Source: Diphasiastrum complanatum
Lineage: Eukaryota; Streptophyta; Lycopodiopsida; Lycopodiales; Lycopodiaceae
DNA: 64,000 nt
Assembly (NCBI GenBank): GCA_029204225.1
Contig: CM055097.1
Span: forward strand, 27,001,039 to 27,065,038
Direction of reading: 5' to 3'
Shown: positions 57,801 through 64,000 of the stretch, in pieces
Layout of the letters: the number at the start of each line of letters is the position of its first letter
Position numbering within the stretch: the first letter of the stretch is position 1
The notes under the pieces: generated by a model
Database searches by the model: none
The model's input: only the letters and a program-made list of their open reading frames with translations
What the model was told of the DNA's origin: nothing
Program-made: the position numbers and the translations under genes

Positions 57801-60800
57801 ACGACGTATTTAGACATTTATAGATTCTCTACAAAACGTTGATAGATGGAGTCTATGTTTGAAGAGTTCATGAACCAAAATATAGAGGTATCTGGCTCGC
57901 CACTCCATGTATGAAGCCCACTCTAACCCTATTCCAGATTCGATGGCAATTGGCAGTATTTGGCAAGGTACCACCACTTTACCACCCTTCCCACTCTCGC
58001 TGCAATTTCAGTTGTGCATCCCGATGCATCTCTTGCTCGTGATTTTGATAGACAAAGTGCTCATACCATGTATTCTAGTGCATCGGATTGGCTGGCCAAG
58101 CTTGAGGCTTATATTGAGATTCATCAAACATTGACTAGCAAAAGACTTAACTAGCAAATTAGTAGCAATTATCCATGTTAATGGCAAAGCTTCAACATGG
58201 CAGATGACATACAACCACTCATCATGGGGAGGCTTAACTTATTGGAAGGCTTTTCAATCGAATGTCAGAGATGCTATGGCTGACCCAAAGTGGTCGTCAC
58301 AACAAAGAGATACTTTTTGAAGTCTTTAGCAGATGTGAACCTTATCTTGCTATTCAATTAGATTCACAAAGCTGTTGTGACTCCTCCCATGTCTTCCTTT
58401 GGAAAAGATCATCTTACAATATGGGGCAGGACTAATCTTGAGGTATGATATCAGCTTTTATTAGTTGACATCATTGTGCAAGGGGCAACGTCTCTTCTAA
58501 CAACATCAAAGCATAAGTATCCTGATCAACACACAGAAAAAGCCACAATACTTTATTTTATTTTATTTTTCTACTGTAACATGACATGCCAATGTCACCA
58601 CTAGAGCTTCAATTGTGCCACTACTACAATAAAGCAATCATTTTTTTCCCAAATGAAGCATGGCATTTACAAATTTTTATCCACATTAAAATGTGAATGT
58701 GACTTGTGACTTGTTTTTGCTATTTCTTATGCCCTGCAATTTCTTTATTTTCATGCTGGTGGATAGGTAGGACATATAATGTGATGTCATTTACTTGGTT
58801 GAATGACAAAAGAAGCTGAGCATTGGAGGTACTGAAGGTGAAGCTAATAGGCTGAAGTTAATATGGATTGAATGTTTAATGCTGCGAGGTTTGCTGATAT
58901 GTTCGTCCTTGTTCTTTTCTGTCTGCTGAAACAGAGATAGGGATAGGCCTCACAGGTTTTGGATTCCTCTTCACTTTTTTGGGATTGATCTTCTTTTTTG
59001 ATAAAGGTCTTCTAGCCATGGGAAATGTAAGCTGGTTTCTTGAAGCACTTTTTGGAGTTGCTAAAGGGTTACGGATAGTATTGATATGAAGGTTCTAGCT
59101 TCATATTTTGTGAGTAATGTTGTGTTCGGGTGCAAGTGCATTTAGTATATTAGATGTTTGTTGAATGGTAAAGGTAGTGTTGATAAGAACTTATGGAGTT
59201 CTGATTGTTTTAGCTGTGTCAGGCTGTAATTTTATTCATTATATTACATGTTTTTTTTGCAGATTCTTTTCCTGTTGGGTTTAGCACTTACTATTGGACC
59301 AAGATCGACTCTATCTTTCTTTCTGAAGCCACGCAATTATAAGGTCTAAGGCATGCTTATTTGAACCTACTTCATGCAGACAATCTACACAGCAATGATA
59401 GTCAAACTTTTATGATGTTCTGTTGTGAGCTTATTTTTAACCCGGTGCTACCTATTGGAACAACTAGCTCCGGACCCTTAAAAAGAATTAATTTGTAGGT
59501 TAAGAATGATATCCTGAGATATACCATAGATTAATTAATCTTGGATACATCAAGTCCGTATGAGCTGGATAATGATGTGGAAACATTTATAAGCTCAACT
59601 TACTGGTTTTGTACCTTTTTTTCATCAAAAGTATCACTCTTTTGATACCTGATGTGCAAAGAACGCGATGTGTACTTCATGAAGTTGTGTTTTAAATAGC
59701 AAGCAGAAAGGTTAGTTCTGCCATGAAACTTGTATTCTCATGCCATGGTTATCCTAAGAAGATTGTACTCTTTAGCGTTTCTACATAGAACCATTCAGAA
59801 CCTGATGTTAGAATATTGTCTCTTTACATTCTTTTGACTAACTCTGGGGATAGAGGTTATGAAATGCTGTCAGGGTCTATTATGTTTCTGGAATTTCCTT
59901 CTCTAAGTATTTACCTAGGAGTTGGTGAATTTAGTGTGACATGAGCGAGAGGAAGGAGAAGGTTGAAGGTGCTGGCGACGGTATGGGACATTGTTAGGGC
60001 TGGAAGCTGGATCCCGCTTGTCATCTAGTCATTGCACTCAAGGCACGGGGGATGGATCTGGATTGGGAATCCTACGGCGGGGTGGGTTGTGAGTGTTTGG
60101 TTTCTTGTGTTGACTGGCCATCTGGCAGTTTCCGGTTATTGTGGTCGTAACAGAGATCTATGCTTGGTTTTGTTACTTTTTGCATTCTGTGTGATAGGTT
60201 CCGTCGCGAGGAAAGTTGTATACTCATGAAATTTAGATTGATTGTAGTTTGGGACAAAGTTGGATAGGTTGTATCAACCACTATAAGATAGGTAGCTCGT
60301 GCAAGTGGGAGAAATGACTATTAGGGATGGCCTTCATCAATAGATCAGAAGAAATAGCATATGTAGCCTAAGGTGGGACTTCAGAAATATTAAGTGTAGA
60401 TTGTGTATTGGGGTCTAGGGTATTAGACAGCCGGTAGGGTCATGATTAATTATGATCGATAAATCATGAGTTAGGCTTTATACAGCCTAGGGTACTTAAG
60501 TATTGTCAAGTCAACTGATTTTTATCAGCTTTATTCACATGCAAAGGGTGATGGTAGTTTAACCCATTAGACATCACTTCTAGGAACTCAAAGGGAAAGT
60601 ACATTACTAGGTTTAGACTCACAAAACGTAAACTTGATTTGCATGCAAACTTATCCTTGAGTTTGCTCAATCTTAATCAAGAACAGTTGAAATTCAAGAA
60701 ACTTGATGTCAAATACTTGAATAGATATTGAAAATGCTTTACCGGACATCCCACATCGAGCATTCACATGAAGAAGTGATTAGGGGTGAAGATGGGGACC

Positions 60801-63800
60801 CCCTCTTCCGGAAATCATGCAAGACCAATTGGCTTTTGGCCAATTACATCTACATGGATATAATATTTCACAAATAATTCTGGATGCTTTCCACACTCTG
60901 AGATAGATTAGAAGTCTAGTAGGAGACAGAGATCAACCTTTCTAGAACTCAAATTACAAACGACAATTTTACACTATCAAATTCTTGGAAAATGCTTACA
61001 TAGACAATGGTTATGCACACATGCAAGAGTAGATAGCTCAAAAGAGATCACATGCAAGGTGAGTGAAGATATGCAAAGCCTTGGAAGGGAGTGAGGCATT
61101 CATGCAACTAGGCTTTGGGTTACTTGGTCCAATATGGAAGTTCTATCAAATTACTAGCATAGAAGAGGGTTTCATAAGTAAATCCTTTACACTTGACCAT
61201 ACAACCAAAATATAGAGTAACAAGTTCATCTCATACCATATTCAAATATCATTCGAATATGGTCATGATTACTTCATCTCAGACAACAATAATTCATAAC
61301 AAAATTATTTTTTCATGTAAATCTTTTGAAATGAAAGGAATTGTTAAGCCAGTGCAATTTATGAATATGGTGAGATTTGATGGATGGGACCTCTAGGAGG
61401 GTGAGGTTTTCGAGGGTCCTATCTATAGGATAAGCAGAGGTTGCGATGTCAATAGGGGTTGGGAGTTCATTTGTTGGTACAATATTTTCATAACATATTT
61501 TCCATGCACGAGCTCCGTGCCCAGTCTCGTTCAATTCGATAATATTGCATAGTAGCTTAGGAAAACTTATATATTTTGATGTCATGTTTGATTCCTCCTC
61601 TGTTGTGGTTAATTTTTCAATAGATTAATAGTGAAGGTTTAATTTTTTTAAGGCATAAATTGTGATAGCTCTAGTCAATCATTGATTTTTTAGCACATTT
61701 CCATGTGTATTGGAATTTGTTAGGAATGTACTCTATTTTCATTTTCTTTGAAAACTGAAAAAACACTTACGAGTGTACTTGCTAGGCACAAAGCTAAACT
61801 GAAAAATTATTACAGGAAATAAATCAGTGTTGCAAGAAAGGTAAATTATATCAGGCATCCTATACTATTGCATCATTCACACAAGGAAAAAAAGATCGCA
61901 ATAATGGTTTTGGCCGTGCGCCGTTGATATTGTATCTTGTTCCTTATGGCCATGGAACCCAACTTTAGGCTACAGAGTGATGGGGGAGTAGCTCTCCTCA
62001 TTTTGAACGTCTCTTTGCATCTCTAATCCACATATGAGAGCAGGGAATGCATTGTCCATTGTTGCTTGCAGCATAGGCAATAATATCTAACCCCAAATCT
62101 CATAGTAAAGAGGACATGGAAGATAAAATGCTCCAATGTCTTAAGCACGTGAGACCTCCATGGAGCAGTTATGGACTAGGTAAGCCCTAACCCTATTGCG
62201 TCTTTAGGAGTCTTGTCAGCAATTGATTTGTTGGACTCCTATTTAGGAGAGATTTTGCGTTGATGATGTTTCCTAGAATATACATTGGGCAGCCCCTAGG
62301 CTTTCAACATGCTTCTTGCACATTCAACAATGGTTCTATTCTTTCTTTTGGCTACTCCATTTTGTGGAGTTGTGAGCTGCCATCTAATGCCAACAAAATG
62401 CATTAAATTTTGTTGATATGAATTCATCTCCTCTATCACATCTCAAGAGCTTTATCTTTCTTCTTGTTTGATTCTCCACTTCAGTCTTGAATTGCAGTGG
62501 TGCTAAAAAAAAAGTACCCTGCGAGAGCTAAGTTTTTGATGAGGTACTGTTGTGAAAGAGGCTACAGTCAGTTGAGTTGGTTGCCCTCTTTGCTCAATGA
62601 TGAAGATGGAGCTCAGTTTGTGACCCGCTTGTGTGATATCCTTCTACAAGGTAGAGATTTTTGGAGGCTTCCCATTCTTGGTACCGGCCTAGAAGACGAC
62701 TTCCTTAGATACAGGAAAGCCCTATCTCATCTATTGTTTTTTGGATATACAGGAGTAGGAGAGACAAACTGTCAAGATTGTTTCTGCAATGGCAATGGAG
62801 CCATGGAGGACATTGCTAATTCAAGAAGGAAACTTTATTTAGTTTTTATGCTTGTCATTGTGAAGATCATATCCACTTGATATAAGGATAACGATGCTCT
62901 TGGGCAAGGTATCTAGCATACATGGAAAGTCTTCCATTAAATACTTTGGAGAATGTGGACCAGTTGTGGTAACATACTCTTACAGACTGTCTGAATCAAC
63001 AGATCACGATCCGTATAAGGAGTTCCAAACCTTCTTAGGAAAAATAGTGAAAGTATATAGATAACCTACCAGGTCAATGATGAAAGGACATTTGCAAAAG
63101 CCTACTAATGATTGTCGTTTGCCATTGTCCAGCTAGTAGCTAGCTGATGACTGTAAGCTTCGTCACATTGCTATGTGATTTCTCGCAGCAATCATTGGTG
63201 ATGATGGAGGTTGTCTTTCTTGCAAGTTGGTTTTTGTATTATATCAGAAGCTAATGTGGCATGCTCTGCTTCCATGAAAAAATTATTATGATAAGTTGCA
63301 TGTGAATGATAGGTGGTCCCTCCATGCTCTCTTACACAGCTGGTAGTAAAATGTTTGTCTGACATTTCTGGCTTAAATTTCTCATTCCTTGTGTAACGGG
63401 AAAGGTTTACAAGAGTAAGTTGGGTAACTCAAAATTATGTTTTAGCTTAGAATCAGCACTGTGTTTTACCCACATTTTATCTTTCTTTTACACCAGCTTA
63501 ATTCAAATTTCATAATTATATCACATGAATCATCAGATGCTTGACAGGAATCTTGCACTTAATGTAGCTTACCAAAACCAACTTGCATATATCATTTGAG
63601 ATGTGAGGTTCTCCTAGTCCTTATGAGTTGCTAAGGCATCTCTTAGCAGCTAATCCACAATAACATTTTCAATTTTCAGATCGATGCTTATTTGTTCTAG
63701 CAGTTTTTTGTATAAATTTGCTCAAACTTTTTTTTTTTTTTGCAGGGGTCTTTATCGTTCCTGGGAGGAATTTTACTGGTACTTTTTGGGTGGGCCGTTG

Positions 63801-63843
63801 TAGGAATATTTGTGGAGGCATATGGTTTCTTTGTTCTCTTCAG
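54804..63843 (+). CDS. GOT1-type Golgi transport protein, exons 1-4 (3' end outside window)
   Basis: Exons: 54804-54837, 58935-59026, 59263-59343 and 63746-63843. All introns are GT-AG (donors GTATGT, GTAAGC, GTCTAA, GTAGTA); phases are 1, 0, 0 and 2. The 34-bp first exon encodes M-A-A-L-V-E-A-S-D-L-K and joins K-I-G-I-G-L-T-G-F-G. Exon 2 gives F-F-F-D-K-G-L-L-A-M-G-N, exon 3 the second membrane segment with L-T-I-G-P-R-S-T-L-S-F-F, and exon 4 G-S-L-S-F-L-G-G to V-E-A-Y-G-F-F-V-L-F. This is the four-transmembrane GOT1/SFT2-like family needed for ER-Golgi and intra-Golgi vesicle transport. Only the last 30-40 residues (F-W-P-T-type end) are missing and should lie beyond 64000. Introns 1 and 3 (4.1 and 4.4 kb) are filled with retrotransposon relics. 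Confidence 0.93.
55600..56506 (+). pseudogene. Ty1/Copia relic: gag joined directly to RNase H
   Basis: From about 55640 the frame reads T-W-D-I-L-K-N-L-Y-E, F-E-M-D-R-G-E-S-V-T-D-Y-F and F-D-E-L-N-A-I-L-L-Q-E, which is the Copia gag UBN2 region. At about 56030 it switches to R-R-S-T-T-V-Y-V-F, L-S-S-I-E-A-K-Y, L-Q-C-D-N, H-S-K-T-K-H-I-E-V and V-E-L-I-Y-C-P-T, the end of RNase H. Protease, integrase and RT are deleted. A purine tract (AAGGGGGAG, about 56491-56500) follows. The relic lies in intron 1 of GOT1, same strand. Confidence 0.87.
56507..56860 (+). repeat. Probable Copia 3' LTR
   Basis: It follows the purine tract. It has a TATATAAAG-type motif (about 56751-56760) and a T-rich end with 'ttcattgttttgtgtgtgtgag' near 56850. 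No matching 5' LTR was found. Confidence 0.5.
56861..57900. other. GOT1 intron 1, unassigned
   Basis: No gene seen; A/T-rich. Confidence 0.4.
57960..58390 (+). pseudogene. Retrotransposon gag-like relic
   Basis: S-D-W-L-A-K-L-E-A-Y-I-E-I-H-Q (about 58083-58130) is followed, after a frame change, by V-N-G-K-A-S-T-W-Q and Y-W-K-A-F-Q-S-N-V-R-D-A-M. This is the helix, G-x-A-x-x-W and downstream helix layout of a gag core. It resembles the gag-like fragment at 2085-2260. Confidence 0.55.
59344..60480. other. GOT1 intron 3, 5' part, nothing recognised
   Basis: No coding motif. Small frames at 60032-60281 are not supported by any domain. Confidence 0.4.
60500..60860 (-). repeat. Dispersed repeat, inverse relative of 19500-19780
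   Basis: On the minus strand it shows 'ggccaattgg', G-rich run, 'tccccatctt', 'acccct' in the same order as 19556-19630. Probably an LTR fragment inside GOT1 intron 3. Confidence 0.6.
60861..62090. other. GOT1 intron 3, middle part, nothing recognised
   Basis: No gene or clear repeat structure seen. Confidence 0.4.
62100..62480 (-). pseudogene. Ty1/Copia integrase fragment, minus strand
   Basis: The minus strand read from 62480 gives L-R-C-D-R-G-G-E-F, then after frame changes T-P-Q-N-G-V-A type sequence followed by R-K-N-R-T-I-V-E-C-A-R-S-M-L and L-N-R-S-P-T. This is the Copia integrase core, with the S/C-D-x-G-G-E-F Asp and the catalytic Glu region. It lies inside GOT1 intron 3 on the opposite strand. 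Confidence 0.8.
62497..62880 (+). pseudogene. Open frame of unknown origin in GOT1 intron 3
   Basis: A 127-codon frame lies directly after a CAG that could be a splice acceptor (62489-62491). The first about 90 residues look like a folded helical protein (L-S-W-L-P-S-L-L-N-D-E-D-G-A-Q-F-V, then D-I-L-L-Q-G-R-D-F-W-R-L-P), with balanced composition unlike the surrounding noise. I do not recognise it. It may be a captured or pseudogenised exon of a host gene, or an exon of an unknown gene nested in the intron. Confidence 0.4.
62881..63745. other. GOT1 intron 3, 3' part
   Basis: No gene seen. It ends in a T run followed by TGCAG at exon 4. Confidence 0.5.
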
Positions 63844-64000
63844 GTAGTAACTCGAATTGCCTCCTCTTTAAAGCTTTGAACTCCTTTGTGTGCACTTCAA
63901 GACTAGATAGCTTCAGCTATATCAACAACTTCTGATAGTTTCTGATATTCCTACTGTTATGGGGTGTTGCCCTAAGCGGTGACCATGGTGTCTTTAACGC
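63844..64000. other. Start of GOT1 intron 4
   Basis: It begins GTAGTAAC. No further exon is visible before the window edge. Confidence 0.6.

Noticed and set aside
57907-58134. 75-codon hydrophobic ORF
   Set aside because: The biologically meaningful frame is the overlapping one with the gag-like S-D-W-L motif; this ORF is its shadow.

Overview
This is a 64 kb stretch of a large, repeat-rich plant nuclear genome. It has spliced plant housekeeping and metabolic genes with introns up to 7.4 kb. Decayed copies of several retrotransposon superfamilies (Ty1/Copia, Ty3/Gypsy, LINE, a Penelope-like RT) lie between and inside the genes, along with many long (CT)n/(GA)n microsatellites. The combination of long TE-filled introns, divergent but full-length plant proteins, and LINE plus Penelope-like relics suggests a non-angiosperm vascular plant, with a fern as my best guess. 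The species cannot be proved from the window. 

Three host genes can be assembled from split exons. (1) Minus strand, 12385-13471: the first two exons of a PYROXD2-like mitochondrial FAD oxidoreductase; no later exons were found in the window. (2) Plus strand, 21530-30488: a complete five-exon, 316-residue reductase of the PCBER/pinoresinol-lariciresinol/isoflavone reductase family. Its last exon lies 7.4 kb downstream, beyond an intron holding a foreign mobile-element gene. Its promoter has a TATA box, a G-box and a 21-bp-arm palindrome made of two heat-shock elements. (3) Plus strand, 54804-63843: four exons of a GOT1 Golgi transport protein, running off the right edge. Its first exon is only 34 bp, and intron 1 carries a Copia relic. 

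Layout: 0-9.5 kb is nested LTR retrotransposons (one complete non-autonomous element with target-site duplication at 415-4326), a Copia relic and a LINE. 9.5-13.5 kb is unassigned sequence plus PYROXD2 exons. 13.5-21 kb is gene-poor with LTR-like sequence and minisatellites. 21-30.5 kb is the reductase gene. 31-34.5 kb is a Copia/LINE mosaic. 34.6-38 kb is an unknown acidic minus-strand gene and the second copy of the unknown intron-bearing element gene. 38-42.1 kb is a decayed Gypsy pol on the minus strand. 42-48.5 kb is minisatellites and an LTR element of unknown content. 48.6-50.2 kb is a Penelope-like RT. 53 kb holds a Myb/SANT-like relic. 54.8-64 kb is the GOT1 gene with TE-filled introns. 

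The most novel material is a pair of diverged, intron-containing genes (minus strand about 26560-28763; plus strand 36595-38024). They share exon borders, a coiled coil plus basic region, and (where both are preserved) a transposase-like acidic core, and I cannot assign them to a named transposon family. A second noteworthy pattern is that three LINE 3' ends share a small hairpin, an ACATTAATA box and a (CT)n tail, which may explain some of the microsatellites in the window.
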